The notes: a model not told the origin generated them from the letters alone. 64,000 bases of DNA from Myxococcales bacterium (GCA_947473045.1 CANJCO010000011.1:32250-96249), one strand, 5' to 3'; positions 35,142 through 45,600 are shown, numbered from the stretch's first letter. A program made the numbers and translations.

Positions 35142-35714
35142 ATGTCGTGCCATGTTCGTATCGCAACAAATCGTGACGTGGCACGACTTGGGTTGCTCGC
35201 GGCTCGGGTGGCGCCGCTGGTCGCAGCCGCGGTGATCGCGGCCTGCTCGAGCGGAATTTCAACGCCGACAACCGACCCGGCGCGGTGCACGAGCAAATCG
35301 ACCTGGACAGGCGGCACGCGCGGCTCGCCGCTCATGCAGCCCGGCAACACCTGCATCTCGTGCCACAGCAGCGAGGGCGAAGGGCCGATTTTCACCATCG
35401 CGGGCACGGTCATGCAAACCGCAGCCGAGCCGATCGAGTGCAACGGCGCTTTCGGCGCGCAGGTGATCATCACCGATTCGAATGGCGCCACGTTCACCCT
35501 CCCCACAAACGCCGCTGGAAACTTCGCGTGCGGTGGCGGTGGCGGCGGCGGGAGCTTCGGAGCGTGCGCCGGCCTCACCCCGCCCTACCACGCGCGGGTG
35601 GTCACCAGCGCCGGCGAGCGCGCGATGGGCAGCGCGCAGACGAGCGGCGACTGCAACGGTTGCCACACCGAAACAGGCGCTGGCGGCGCGCCCGGCCGCA
35701 TCCAGGCGCCGTAG
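35142..35714 (+). CDS. Lipoprotein with two CXXCH haem-binding motifs
   Basis: The protein contains CISCH and CNGCH, two c-type haem attachment motifs, separated by a beta-rich region and an octaglycine run. The segment ARVAPLVAAAVIAAC looks like a lipoprotein signal; if so the better start is the GTG at 35178 rather than the ATG at 35142. Periplasmic or outer-membrane electron transfer is likely, but the haem content and partner are unknown. It lies alone between the MATE gene and the convergent thiolase. Confidence 0.7.
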   Translation: MSCHVRIATNRDVARLGLLAARVAPLVAAAVIAACSSGISTPTTDPARCTSKSTWTGGTRGSPLMQPGNTCISCHSSEGEGPIFTIAGTVMQTAAEPIECNGAFGAQVIITDSNGATFTLPTNAAGNFACGGGGGGGSFGACAGLTPPYHARVVTSAGERAMGSAQTSGDCNGCHTETGAGGAPGRIQAP

Positions 35715-35783
35715 CGTCGACCCGAAAACGAAGCGCGCGCCAGGAGGTCAGCCCGGCGCGCGCCGCGTTCGCGAGCGCGAGGC

Positions 35784-36977
35784 TCAGCAGCGCTCGAGAA
35801 TGATCGCGAGGCCCTGCCCGCCGCCAATGCAGGCGCTACCGACGGCGTAACGCGCGTTTGTGCGCGTGAGCTCGTAGGCGAGGTGCGCCGTGATTCGTGC
35901 GCCGCTGGCCCCGAGCGGGTGTCCGATCGAGACGCCCCCGCCGTTTCGGTTGGTCCTGTTGCGGTCGAGGCCGAGCTCTTTCTCGACCGCGAGGTACTGC
36001 GCCGAAAACGCCTCGTTCACCTCAACGAGGTCCATATCGGCGAGGGTAAGGCCCGCGCGCGACAGGGCGTGCCGAATCGCCGGCGCCGGGCCGATGCCCA
36101 TCTCGCTCGGCTCAACTGCGGCGACGCCCCACTGAACGATGCGCGCGAGCGGCGTGAGCCCGTGTGATGCTGCATATTTCTCGCTCGCGAGCACGATCGC
36201 CGCAGCGCCGTCGTTGATGCCCGACGCGTTGCCGGCCGTCACGACGCCGTCCTTCTTGAACACCGACCCGAGCTTCGCGAGCCCTTCAAGGGTCGTCTGC
36301 GGGCGCGGATGCTCGTCGACCGCAAACTGCAGGGTCGCCTTCTTCTGCTGCACCTCGATCGGCGCGATCTCGCTCGCGAACACGCCGGCCTCCTGGGCCG
36401 CGGCCCAGCGCTTCTGGCTGCCGAGCGCGAACGCGTCGCAGTCTTCGCGCGATATCCCGTATTTGATGGCGAGATTCTCGGCAGTAATCGCCATGGCGGT
36501 CTTGCAGTAGCTGTCGGTCAGCGCGTCGTAGAGCGCGTCGCCAAGCTGGGGCGCCTTGCCGAACGCGTACCCGTCGCGCGCGCCGCGGAGCACATGCGGA
36601 GCCTGGCTCATGTTCTCGGTGCCGACCGCGAGCACGGCGTCTGCATCACCGAGCAAAATTTGCTCCGCGCCCGAAATGACGGCCTGAAAGCCCGACCCGC
36701 ACAGGCGGTTGACGGTGAGCGCGGGCGTCGTGATCGGCAGACCCGCCCTGAGGCCGATGTGACGCGCGATGTAGATGGCGTCGGCGCTCGTTTGAATGAC
36801 GTTGCCGGCGATGACATGACCGATGTCGGCGAGCGCGATGCCCGCCTGCGCGAGGGCAGCCCGCGAAGCGTGCACGCCGAGATCCGTGGCGCTGATGCCT
36901 TTGAGCGCCCCCTGGAGCGTGCCGAATGCGGTGCGCTTGGCGCCGACGATTACGATGTTGCTGGCGAGCTTGGCCAT
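35784..36977 (-). CDS. Acetyl-CoA acetyltransferase (thiolase)
   Basis: The 397-residue protein has the thiolase active-site cysteine in NRLCGSGFQAV, the GENMSQAPHVLRG loop, and the C-terminal GGGVSIGHPLGASGARI and CIGGGQG motifs holding the catalytic His and second Cys. It either cleaves 3-ketoacyl-CoA in beta-oxidation or condenses two acetyl-CoA. The ATG at 36977 follows an AAGGAA site. It lies 60 bp downstream of the MaoC hydratase gene, suggesting a beta-oxidation-like pair. Confidence 0.94.
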   Translation of the reverse strand: MAKLASNIVIVGAKRTAFGTLQGALKGISATDLGVHASRAALAQAGIALADIGHVIAGNVIQTSADAIYIARHIGLRAGLPITTPALTVNRLCGSGFQAVISGAEQILLGDADAVLAVGTENMSQAPHVLRGARDGYAFGKAPQLGDALYDALTDSYCKTAMAITAENLAIKYGISREDCDAFALGSQKRWAAAQEAGVFASEIAPIEVQQKKATLQFAVDEHPRPQTTLEGLAKLGSVFKKDGVVTAGNASGINDGAAAIVLASEKYAASHGLTPLARIVQWGVAAVEPSEMGIGPAPAIRHALSRAGLTLADMDLVEVNEAFSAQYLAVEKELGLDRNRTNRNGGGVSIGHPLGASGARITAHLAYELTRTNARYAVGSACIGGGQGLAIILERC

Positions 36978-37037
36978 GGCCGTGTTCCTTCGTGGTGTGG
37001 GATGGGAGATCGTTACTGGGAGACCGGTGCGCGCAGC

Positions 37038-37883
37038 TCAGGCGAAGGTCGCCCACGCAGAGGCGAGAACGGCCTCGTTTCGTTCCTTCACCTTCATGGA
37101 GAGCGCCACCTTTCCGGGGGCGACGATCCAGCCCTCGGTCACCAGCGTATCGCCCGGCCATACGGGCCGACTGAAGCGCGCTTCAAAGCCGGTGAGGCGC
37201 GACGCGTCGCCTTCGCAGGCGCCGAGAGCCGCGTGGCGAACCATGTGCCCGTAGGTGCACAGTCCGTGAAGAATGGGCCCCTGTTCGAAGCCGACGCTTC
37301 GCGCGAACTCGGGGTCGGCGTGCAGCGGGTTGAGGTCGCCGCTCAGGCGGTAGAGAAGCGCCTGCTCCTTCGTGGTCGCCTCCTCGATGCGAAACGCGGG
37401 CTCGGTGCCCCTGGGTACATCGATGCCGCTCGGCACCTTCGGCGGGGGCTCGCCCCCGAAGCCGCCCGCACCGCGATAGATGATCGTCCACGTGGTCGAA
37501 AACACCTTCTCGCCGGCCGCGTCGAGCGTCTCGGTGTCGACCAGAACGCTGGCAAATTTGCGCATGTCGTAGACGCCGCGGATCGTCGCGGTGGTGCTGA
37601 GCGTGCCCTCGGGTCGAAGCGTGTTGTGCACGATCACGCGCTGCGCGCCGTGTACGACCATCGCGTGATCGCCGCCGGTCTTCGACAGCTGCGCGAACAG
37701 CGGCGCGAAGGTGGGCACCACGGCGAAGCTGGGAATCACCTTCGGGCCACGCCCCTCATAAAGGTAGTCGAGCTCCCCCGCTTTCGCGCCGACGCCGAGG
37801 GCGTAGAGCGCGACGTCCTTCCACGAATAGGTGAAAATCGACGGCTCGCCGGGTTGTCCAACGCACGACAGATCGAGGGCCAT
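37038..37883 (-). CDS. MaoC-type enoyl-CoA hydratase 2
   Basis: The 281-residue protein has the double hot-dog layout of hydratase 2. The second half contains the signature YRLSGDLNPLHADPEFARSV and GFEQGPILHGLCTYG, with catalytic Asp and His, which hydrates trans-2-enoyl-CoA to (3R)-hydroxyacyl-CoA. The first half is the partner fold without catalytic residues. It forms a unit with the downstream thiolase and diverges from the ole operon across 168 bp, a likely shared regulatory region. Confidence 0.9.
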   Translation of the reverse strand: MALDLSCVGQPGEPSIFTYSWKDVALYALGVGAKAGELDYLYEGRGPKVIPSFAVVPTFAPLFAQLSKTGGDHAMVVHGAQRVIVHNTLRPEGTLSTTATIRGVYDMRKFASVLVDTETLDAAGEKVFSTTWTIIYRGAGGFGGEPPPKVPSGIDVPRGTEPAFRIEEATTKEQALLYRLSGDLNPLHADPEFARSVGFEQGPILHGLCTYGHMVRHAALGACEGDASRLTGFEARFSRPVWPGDTLVTEGWIVAPGKVALSMKVKERNEAVLASAWATFA

Positions 37884-38051
37884 GGCAGCATGGAGTAGTC
37901 GGCTATGCTCGGGGCCGCAATCGCGTTGCAGGACGCCGCGGCGACTGCCGTTTTGCGCCCACGTCGCGCAGCTTTACAAGACGCCGCGCGTGCGCTTCTA
38001 CTCCGCGCCGCGCAGGCGCCCGTCGCCACTTCCCCCGCGCTTGAGCTCGCC

Positions 38052-39068
38052 ATGAAATTCGCCAATGTCTCCATCAGGACCCTCGCCCACGTCGACGCGC
38101 CTCACCGCGTGACCTCTGCCGAGCTGTCGGCTCGCCTGGGCCCGGCGCTGCAGCGGCTCGGCATTCGTCCCGATGTGCTCGAATCAGCCTCGGGGGTCGT
38201 GGCGCGAAGATACTGGGACGAGGGCGTGCAACCGAGCCAGGCAGCGACCCTCGCCGCCGAGAAGGCCATCGCCGCGTCGGGCGTCGATCGCTCCAAAATA
38301 GGCGTCCTTGTGAGCACATCGGTGTGCCGCGACTACGTCGAGCCCAGCGTCGCGTGTCTGGTGCACGGCAACCTCAAGCTGTCACCCGATTGCATGAATT
38401 TCGACATCGGCAACGCGTGCCTCGCGTTCCTCAACGGGATGCAAATCGTCGGCAACATGATCGAGCGCGGCCAGATCGACTACGGCCTCGTCGTCGACGG
38501 CGAAGGCGCGCGCTACGTGCAGGACCGCACCATCGAACGACTCCTGCTCCCTGAGACCACGCCGAAGGAGTTCCGCGATCAGTTCGCGACGTTGACCCTC
38601 GGCTCGGGATCGGCGGCGATGCTCCTGTGCAGGAGCGATCTCGCGCCGGACGGACACCGCTTCGTGGGCACGGTGTCGAAAGCGGCGACCGAATACAGCC
38701 ACCTCTGCAGAGGCCAGGTCGACAAAATGGAGACCGACGGAAAGACCCTGCTTTTGGCGGGTTTGGCCGTCGCCGCGACGACCTGGACCGAGGCGCAGGC
38801 GCAGCTGGGCTGGTCGGGAGAGGCGATCGACGAGTTCGTGCTCCATCAGGTGAGCGGCCCCCACACCACCATGCTTTGCGAGCAGCTCGGGCTCCCGCGC
38901 GAGAAGGTGCTCGCGATCTTCGCCGAGTTCGGCAACATCGGCCCGGCCTCGGTGCCCATCGCGCTCTCCAAGGCTGTCGAAGCCGGTCGCGTGAAAAAGG
39001 GCAGCCGCGTCGGCCTCCTCGGCATCGGCAGCGGACTCAACTGCAGCATGGCCGAGGTCGTTTGGTGA
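38052..39068 (+). CDS. oleA: OleA, Claisen-condensing thiolase of olefin synthesis
   Basis: OleA joins two acyl-CoAs head-to-head into a beta-keto acid. From the ATG at 38052 it has 338 residues, the length I recall for Xanthomonas OleA. The active-site Cys123 is in NACLAFLNGM (position 143 in the tagged enzyme), Glu97 is in RDYVEPS, the catalytic His is in FVLHQVS and Asn in FGNIGPASVP. It ends LLGIGSGLNCSMAEVVW, almost as in Xanthomonas. The longer upstream frame has no similarity. It begins a tightly overlapping oleABCD operon. Confidence 0.96.
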   Translation: MKFANVSIRTLAHVDAPHRVTSAELSARLGPALQRLGIRPDVLESASGVVARRYWDEGVQPSQAATLAAEKAIAASGVDRSKIGVLVSTSVCRDYVEPSVACLVHGNLKLSPDCMNFDIGNACLAFLNGMQIVGNMIERGQIDYGLVVDGEGARYVQDRTIERLLLPETTPKEFRDQFATLTLGSGSAAMLLCRSDLAPDGHRFVGTVSKAATEYSHLCRGQVDKMETDGKTLLLAGLAVAATTWTEAQAQLGWSGEAIDEFVLHQVSGPHTTMLCEQLGLPREKVLAIFAEFGNIGPASVPIALSKAVEAGRVKKGSRVGLLGIGSGLNCSMAEVVW

Positions 39069-39961
39069 GACGCGTCGATCCCGCACTCTATCCGTTCGCG
39101 CCCCACCACTTCGACCGCGGCGGCGGCGTGAAGATGCACTACCTCGATGAACGCCCCCCCGGCGATCCGGCGGGCACGGTGCTCATGGTCCACGGCAACC
39201 CGTCGTGGTCTTTTTACTGGCGCAACCTCGTGCGCGAGCTGTCGTCAACGCACCGCTGCATCGCCCCTGATCACGTTGGGATGGGACTGTCCGACAAGCC
39301 CGGCGACGACGCGTACGACTACTCACTCGAGCAGCGGGTCGACGACCTCGGCAAGCTCATCGACTCGCTCGACGTGCGCGCGCCGCTCACGCTCGCCGTG
39401 CACGACTGGGGCGGGATGATCGGCTTCGCGTGGGCGGCCCGGAATCCAGACCGCGTCGCGCGACTGGTCATCCTCAACACGGCGGCCTTTCCCCTGCCCC
39501 CTTCGAAGAAATTGCCGTGGCAGCTGAAGCTCACCCGCACGCCGGTCGGGGCAGCGCTCGTGCGCGGCATGAACGCGTTCGCATGGGGCGCGACCGTGAC
39601 CGGGATGACGCGAACGGCGATGCCGCGCGCAGTTCAGGACGGCTACCTCGCACCCTATGGAAACTGGGATGATCGCATCGCGACGCTTCGCTTCGTCCAG
39701 GACATCCCGCTCGTTGCCGGCGCCCGCGGATTCGGCATTGTGGAGTCCACAGCCGCTGCGCTCGGCGGATTCGACAATTTGCCCGCGTTCATCGGTTGGG
39801 GCGCGCGTGATTTCGTCTTCGACGATCACTTCCTCGCCGAGTGGAAGAGGCGCCTGCCCCGAGCGCGCGTGACCTACCTCCGCGACGCCGGGCACTACGT
39901 TCTCGAGGACGCGGCTGCGGAGCTGGTGCCCGCGATCGCCGCCTTCGTGCGCGAAGGTTAG
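39065..39961 (+). CDS. oleB: OleB, beta-lactone decarboxylase (alpha/beta hydrolase)
   Basis: OleB converts the cis-beta-lactone made by OleC into the olefin plus CO2. The 298-residue protein belongs to the haloalkane-dehalogenase-like group: oxyanion HGNPSW at residues 43-48, nucleophile Asp114 in VHDWGGMIG and catalytic His in DAGHYVLED. The GTG start overlaps the oleA stop by four bases (GTGA). OleB is separate here, not fused to OleC as in some actinobacteria. Confidence 0.94.
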   Translation: MRRVDPALYPFAPHHFDRGGGVKMHYLDERPPGDPAGTVLMVHGNPSWSFYWRNLVRELSSTHRCIAPDHVGMGLSDKPGDDAYDYSLEQRVDDLGKLIDSLDVRAPLTLAVHDWGGMIGFAWAARNPDRVARLVILNTAAFPLPPSKKLPWQLKLTRTPVGAALVRGMNAFAWGATVTGMTRTAMPRAVQDGYLAPYGNWDDRIATLRFVQDIPLVAGARGFGIVESTAAALGGFDNLPAFIGWGARDFVFDDHFLAEWKRRLPRARVTYLRDAGHYVLEDAAAELVPAIAAFVREG

Positions 39962-39972
39962 GCGAGCGCACC

Positions 39973-41622
39973 TTGAGCGCGCGCTGCAACATCGCAGAGG
40001 CCGTCACGCAGATGGCGGCCCGGCAACCCGACGCGCTCGCCGTCGTCACGCCGAGCGGGCGCGACAGCGCCGGGCGCCGGACCTATGCGCGCCTGACCTA
40101 CGGCGAGCTTGACCGCGACAGCGACGTCATCGCGCGCGGCCTCATCGCTTCGGGGATCGCTCCGGCGATGCGTGCAGTGCTCATGGTTCGCCCGAGCCTC
40201 GAGTTTTTTTCGCTCACCTTCGCCCTGTTCAAAGCCGGAATCGTGCCGGTGATGATCGACCCTGGGCTCGGTCGCGCCCAGCTCGGGCAGTGCCTCGCCG
40301 AGGCGAAGCCGGAGGCGTTCATCGGGATACCGGCGGCCCACGCTGCGCGCGTCGCGCTCGGTTGGGGGCGCCCGACGGTGCGCAAGCTCGTCACGATCGG
40401 CCGAAGATTCTTTTGGGGCGGCTTCAACCTGGCGCAGCTTCGAAAACTGGGAGCCTCCCGCGCGATCGCGCTCCCTCAGACGCTCGAAGACGATGTCGCC
40501 GCGGTGCTGTTTACGAGCGGCAGCACCGGCATCGCGAAAGGCGTCGTCTATCGGCACAGGCACTTCGTCGCGCAGGTCGAGATGATCCGTGACACGTACG
40601 GAATCGAGGCCGGCGAGGTCGATCTGCCGACATTTCCGCTGTTCGCGCTCTTCGACCCCGCGCTCGGCATGACCACTGTGCTGCCGGAAATGGACTTTAC
40701 GCGACCCGCTCGCGTCGACCCGGACATGCTTCGCGAGCTCATCGACGACTGGCGGGTCACCAACGTGTTCGGCTCTCCCGCCGTGCTCGCCACCGTCGCG
40801 CGCCACGCGTCAGGCAAAGACGTGCGATGGCCAACGGTGCGACGCGTGCTGTCCGCCGGCGCGCCCGTGCCCGTCGCCGCGCTCACCGGCATGCGGGCGA
40901 TCCTCGGCGACGACGCACAGATCTTCACGCCCTACGGGGCCACCGAATGCCTGCCCGTCGCGAGCATCGGAAGCCGCGAAATCTTAGCAGAGACCCGCGA
41001 AAAGACCGACCGCGGCGCGGGCGTGTGCGTGGGCCACGTCGTCGCCCCGAACGACGTGCGCATAATCGCGATTTCCGACGCGCCCATCGCGCGGTGGGAG
41101 GACGCGCGAGAGGTCGCGCGCGGCGAGATCGGCGAAATCACGGTGCTCGGACCGACCACCACCGATGCGTATTTCGAGCGGCCCGAGGCTACGGCGTCGA
41201 GCAAGATTCGGCGCGGCGATGACATCGTGCACCGCATGGGCGATACGGGCTATTTCGATGGTCAGGGTCGGCTGTGGTTCTGCGGCCGAAAGAGCCACCG
41301 CGTAGAGCTTGCAGACTGCACATTGTTTACGGCTCCGGTCGAGGAGGTCTTCAATACCCATCCCGCCGTGTTCCGTTCGGCGCTCGTCGGTGTGACGCGC
41401 AGCGGGGTGACCACTCCGGTGGTGTGCATCGAGCGCGACCCGCTGTCGTCGATGCCCGAGGCCGAGCTGATAGCCGACCTGCGCAGGCTCGCCGCGCTGC
41501 ACCCGACGACGCGCAAGGTCGCGACGTTTCTGGTTCATCCGGGCTTTCCCGTCGACATTCGACACAACGCCAAGATCGGCCGCGAGCAGGTGGCTGTGTG
41601 GGCGCTGGCGAGGCTTCCATGA
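39973..41622 (+). CDS. oleC: OleC, beta-lactone synthetase (AMP-forming)
   Basis: OleC uses ATP to activate a beta-hydroxy acid and close it to a beta-lactone. The 549-residue ANL-family protein has the P-loop LFTSGSTGIAKGVVYRH, FTPYGATECLPVAS and the C-terminal DTGYFDGQGRLWFCGRKS hinge. It starts at a TTG (39973) preceded by an AGGCGAG site, 11 bp after oleB; an in-frame upstream stretch overlaps oleB and was rejected. The end overlaps oleD (ATGA). Confidence 0.94.
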   Translation: MSARCNIAEAVTQMAARQPDALAVVTPSGRDSAGRRTYARLTYGELDRDSDVIARGLIASGIAPAMRAVLMVRPSLEFFSLTFALFKAGIVPVMIDPGLGRAQLGQCLAEAKPEAFIGIPAAHAARVALGWGRPTVRKLVTIGRRFFWGGFNLAQLRKLGASRAIALPQTLEDDVAAVLFTSGSTGIAKGVVYRHRHFVAQVEMIRDTYGIEAGEVDLPTFPLFALFDPALGMTTVLPEMDFTRPARVDPDMLRELIDDWRVTNVFGSPAVLATVARHASGKDVRWPTVRRVLSAGAPVPVAALTGMRAILGDDAQIFTPYGATECLPVASIGSREILAETREKTDRGAGVCVGHVVAPNDVRIIAISDAPIARWEDAREVARGEIGEITVLGPTTTDAYFERPEATASSKIRRGDDIVHRMGDTGYFDGQGRLWFCGRKSHRVELADCTLFTAPVEEVFNTHPAVFRSALVGVTRSGVTTPVVCIERDPLSSMPEAELIADLRRLAALHPTTRKVATFLVHPGFPVDIRHNAKIGREQVAVWALARLP

Positions 41623-42605
41623 TCGTGGTCACGGGCGGCAGTGGTTTTCTGGGAGGTGCGCTCGTGCGCGCGCTCGCGGCGCGAGGCGAGCGGGTGCGCT
41701 CCGTCCAGCGCAGCGACTGCCCCGACCTGCGGGCGCTCGGCGTCGACGTGGTGCGGGCGGACCTCTCCGACGGCGACGCGGCCGCGCGCGCGCTCGAGGG
41801 CGCCGACGCGATTTTTCACGTGGCCGCAAAGGCGGGGATCTGGGGCCGGCGATCCGAGTTTGTCTCCGCGAACGTAACGGCCACCGAGAATATCTTAAAA
41901 GCATGCATATTGCATGCAGTTCCGCGCCTCGTCTACACGAGCACGCCGTCGGTTGTGCACGCCGGGGGCGACGTTTGCGGGCTCGACGAGTCGGCGCCCA
42001 TCGCGACGCACTTTGCGTGCGCCTATCCCGAGACGAAGGCGATCGCGGAGGCGCTGGTGCTCGCCGCGAGCAGCGACCGCCTCGCGACGGTGGCGCTGCG
42101 GCCGCACCTCATCTGGGGCCCCGGCGATCCGCAGCTTACGGCGCGCGTGATCGAAAGAGCGCGGAGCGGCCGCCTTCGGCTCGTTGGCGGCGGCGAAAAA
42201 ACGATCGACGCCACGTACATCGACAACGCCGTCGAGGCCCATCTGGCGGCGCTGGAGCATCTCGCGCCCGGGTCGGCCTGCGCGGGTAAGGCCTATTTCA
42301 TCGCGAACGGTGAGCCGATGCCGCAGCGCGATCTCATCAACGGAATTCTGCGAGCCGCCGGACTGCCGGACTGCCGGCGATCGATTTCTCCCGCGCTCGC
42401 GCGCCTCGCCGGCGCGATCTGTGAGGTCGCGTGGAAGGCGCTGCGGCGAGCGGACGAGCCTCCCATCACGCGCTTTGTAGCCGAGCAGCTCGCCACCGCG
42501 CATTACTTCGACCTTTCGGCTGCCAGGCGCGATCTCGGCTTCGATCCGCGCATCGCGACCGCCCAGGGACTCGAGCGCCTGCGACAAAGCCTGACGCGCA
42601 GTTGA
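41619..42605 (+). CDS. oleD: OleD, NAD(P)H-dependent beta-keto acid reductase
   Basis: OleD reduces the OleA product to the beta-hydroxy acid used by OleC. The 328-residue extended short-chain dehydrogenase starts with the dinucleotide motif VVTGGSGFLGG, has STPSVV as the catalytic Ser strand and YPETK as the Tyr-x3-Lys motif, and matches 3-beta-HSD-type family members. The ATG overlaps the oleC stop by four bases. Within the gene a perfect 17-bp palindrome, GCATGCA-TAT-TGCATGC, lies at about 41902-41918. Confidence 0.94.
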   Translation: MIVVTGGSGFLGGALVRALAARGERVRSVQRSDCPDLRALGVDVVRADLSDGDAAARALEGADAIFHVAAKAGIWGRRSEFVSANVTATENILKACILHAVPRLVYTSTPSVVHAGGDVCGLDESAPIATHFACAYPETKAIAEALVLAASSDRLATVALRPHLIWGPGDPQLTARVIERARSGRLRLVGGGEKTIDATYIDNAVEAHLAALEHLAPGSACAGKAYFIANGEPMPQRDLINGILRAAGLPDCRRSISPALARLAGAICEVAWKALRRADEPPITRFVAEQLATAHYFDLSAARRDLGFDPRIATAQGLERLRQSLTRS

Positions 42606-42671
42606 GCGGCGCACGCGCCGACGGGCCTCGCGCGGAACGCGATCTCCGCGCTGCATGGGTCACAGCGAGCG

Positions 42672-42677
42672 TATGAT
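42672..42677 (+). promoter_or_regulatory. Predicted -10 box (leaderless start) for the kinase gene at 42685
   Basis: TATGAT, five of six matches to TATAAT, ends 7 nt before the GTG at 42685. This favours that GTG over the ATGs at 42655 and 42673. Confidence 0.5.
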
Positions 42678-42684
42678 ACGTGCC

Positions 42685-45600
42685 GTGAGCGAGCCGCGCA
42701 TTTTGCAAGGACGCTTCGCGCTCGGCGAGGTTGCAGGCGCAGGGTCGATGGGCGTGGTCTATCAGGCGCGCGATACGCTCACCGGGGAGCTGCTCGCTGT
42801 CAAAGTGCTGCGCGGCGGCGGCGCCCTCGACGCGCGAAGGTTCGCGCGAGAAGCTCGCACCCTGGCCGAGCTCCGCCACCCCGCGATCGTAAGGTACGTC
42901 GCACACGGAACGACCGAGGAGGGCGAACACTGGCTCGCGATGGAGTGGCTCGAGGGCGAGACGCTCGCCCAGCGTCTCCGCCGTCAGGGACTGACCACCG
43001 CCGAGAGCGTGCTGGTCGCCACCGAGGCGGCCGACGCAGTGGCCACGCTTCATCGCCGCGGGATGCTCCACCGCGATGTGAAGCCGTCGAACCTGTTTCT
43101 CGTGGGTGCTGATCTGAGACGCGTGAAGCTGCTCGACTTCGGCCTCGCGCGTTACGGCAGCCATGAAGACGAGGCGACCATCACGGGGATGCTCGTGGGT
43201 ACGCCAAATTACATGTCGCCTGAGCAGGCGCAGGGCGGGCGGACGATCGACGCACGGGCGGATGTATTTTCGCTCGGCTGCGTGCTGTTCAAGTGCCTGA
43301 CCGGGCGCGCGCCGTTCAAGGGCGCCGACGCGACGCAGGTGCTCACGAAGCTTCTCGTCGACGAGGCGCCGAGGCTTCGGTCGATCGTTGAGGATGCTCC
43401 CTTCGCCCTCGACGAGCTGCTCAGGCGCGTCCTGTCCCGCTCTGTTGATGCTCGCCCGGGCGACGCAGGCGAGCTCGCGTATGAACTGCGCCAGCTCACG
43501 CTGCTCGACGCCGATCTGCGCGCTCCGCTCGCCCCCGAAGGGCACGCCGCGGCGCTGACGGGGACCGAGCAGCACGTCTTCGCGCTCCTCGCTTCAGGCG
43601 AATGCTCGATGTCGCGCGAGGGAGAACCGACGCTCGTCGACGGTAACAGCCACGATTTGACGACCGCTGCGCTCCTTCGCACGACAGTGCTCGTCCACGG
43701 CGGGCGCGTCGAGGAGCTCTCCGACGAGGTCCTCATCGCGACGTTCTCAGGCCGCGGCACGGCCTCCGATCTGGCGGAGCAGGCCGCGCGCTGCGGTCTG
43801 GCCGTGCGCGCGGTCCGCGGAGGCGCCCCGATGGCGATCGCGATGGGGTGGGCCCGCGGAGCCGACGGCTGGACAGCGTCCGACGTCGCGCGACGGGCGG
43901 GTGAGCTGATCGCCCAGGGGCGCGACTCCGAGGCGAGGCCCGCGCTCCGGATCGATCGCATGGTGAGCCATCTGCTCGACGCTCGCTTCAACATCACCGA
44001 AGCCGATGAGGCTTACGAGCTGCTCGGCGAGCACGAGGCCGCGATGCCAGTGCGCACGCTTCTCGGAAGGCCGAGCCCGTGCGTCGGTCGCGAGCGCGAG
44101 CTGTCGCTGCTCCTCGCCACCTACGACGACGTCGCGTCGGAGCCGTGCGCGAAGGTGACCCTGATCACCGCGCCCGCCGGGGTGGGCAAGTCACGGGTGC
44201 GCCACGAGCTGCTTCAGCGGCTGCGTGACCGCAGCGATCCACCCGAAATATGGGTCGCACGCGGCGATCCGATGAGCGCCGGTTCGCCCTTCGGCCTGCT
44301 CGCGCCGGCGGTGCGAAAGGTCGCCGGTATCCTCGACGGTGAAGATCCGGCCGTGAGTCGCAACAAGCTCGTGGCTCGCGTAGGTCGCTACCTGGCCCCC
44401 GATCAGCGCGCGCGCGTCATCGACTTCGTCGGCGAGTTGGCCGCCGTTCCAATGCCGGACGCGAGCAACGCCGTGCTGCGCAACGCACGGCAGAACCCGC
44501 TCGCGATGGGCGACCAGATCGCCCGGGCGTTCGAAGACTGGATCGAAGCCGAGTGCAGCGCCCGCCCGCTCGTGATCGTGATCGACGACATGCACTGGGG
44601 CGACCGCTCTTCGGCGCGCCTCATCGAGGGCGCGCTGCGCAACCTCGAAAAACGAGCGCTTTTCGTGCTCGCGCTCGCGCGCCCCGAAGTCGGCGATGTG
44701 CTCCCCGAGCTCTTTCGCGATCGCAACGCGCTCACGCTGCCGCTTGGACCGATCGCGCGTCGCGCAGCGGAAGCACTCGCACAGCAGATGCTCGGCGAAG
44801 ACGCAGACGCGGCGACCATCGCGCGGGTCGTAGAGCTCGCCGGCGGCAACGTATTTTATCTCGAAGAGCTTATCCGCGCCGTCGCCGAAGGCCGCGGTGA
44901 GGCGCTGCCTGACACGGTCGTGGCCATGGTGCAGGAGCGCGCCATGCGTCTGGACCCCGACGCGAGGCGCGTGCTTCGCGCAGCCGCCGTGTTCGGTCAA
45001 ACGTTCTGGCGCGGCGGACTTCTCGCGCTGATGGGTGGCCCCCGCGCGTCGCTCAACTTCGACGAGGTCATCGAATCGCTCAGCGTGGCCGAGCTGATCA
45101 CCGAGCGGCCGACCTCGCGCTTTCCGGGCGAGCGCGAGTACACTTTCCGCCACGCGCTCGTACGCGACGGCGCCTACGCGCTGCTGACGCCCGAGGACCG
45201 CGCGCTCGGACACCGACTCGCCGGCGTGTGGCTCGAACAGAGCGGAGAGCCCGGAGCAGTCGTGCTCGCCGAACACTTCGAACGCGGAGACGAGCGCGCC
45301 AAGGCCGTGGGCTACTGGGTTCAGGCGTCCGAACAGGCCGTTGAAGGCAACGACTTCGCGGGCGCGGTGCTCGCGGTTCGCAGGGGAATCGCAGCCGGCG
45401 CCGCTACGATCGCGCTCGGAAAACTCAGGCTCCAGGAGGCGCGCGCAAGCCGCTGGCTGGCCGAGCACGCCGCGACAGAGCTGGCTTCACTCGAAGCGCT
45501 GTCGCTGCTTCCGCGCTTCGCCGATGACTGGTTCGGCGCGCTCGGCGAGGGCGCGGCTGCGAGCTGCCGCCTCGGGCACGGCGACGTCCTCGACAGCCTC

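Noticed and set aside
37905..38051. A 49-codon N-terminal extension of OleA
   Set aside because: It is Ala/Arg-rich without similarity; the ATG at 38052 reproduces the length and N-terminus of known OleA.
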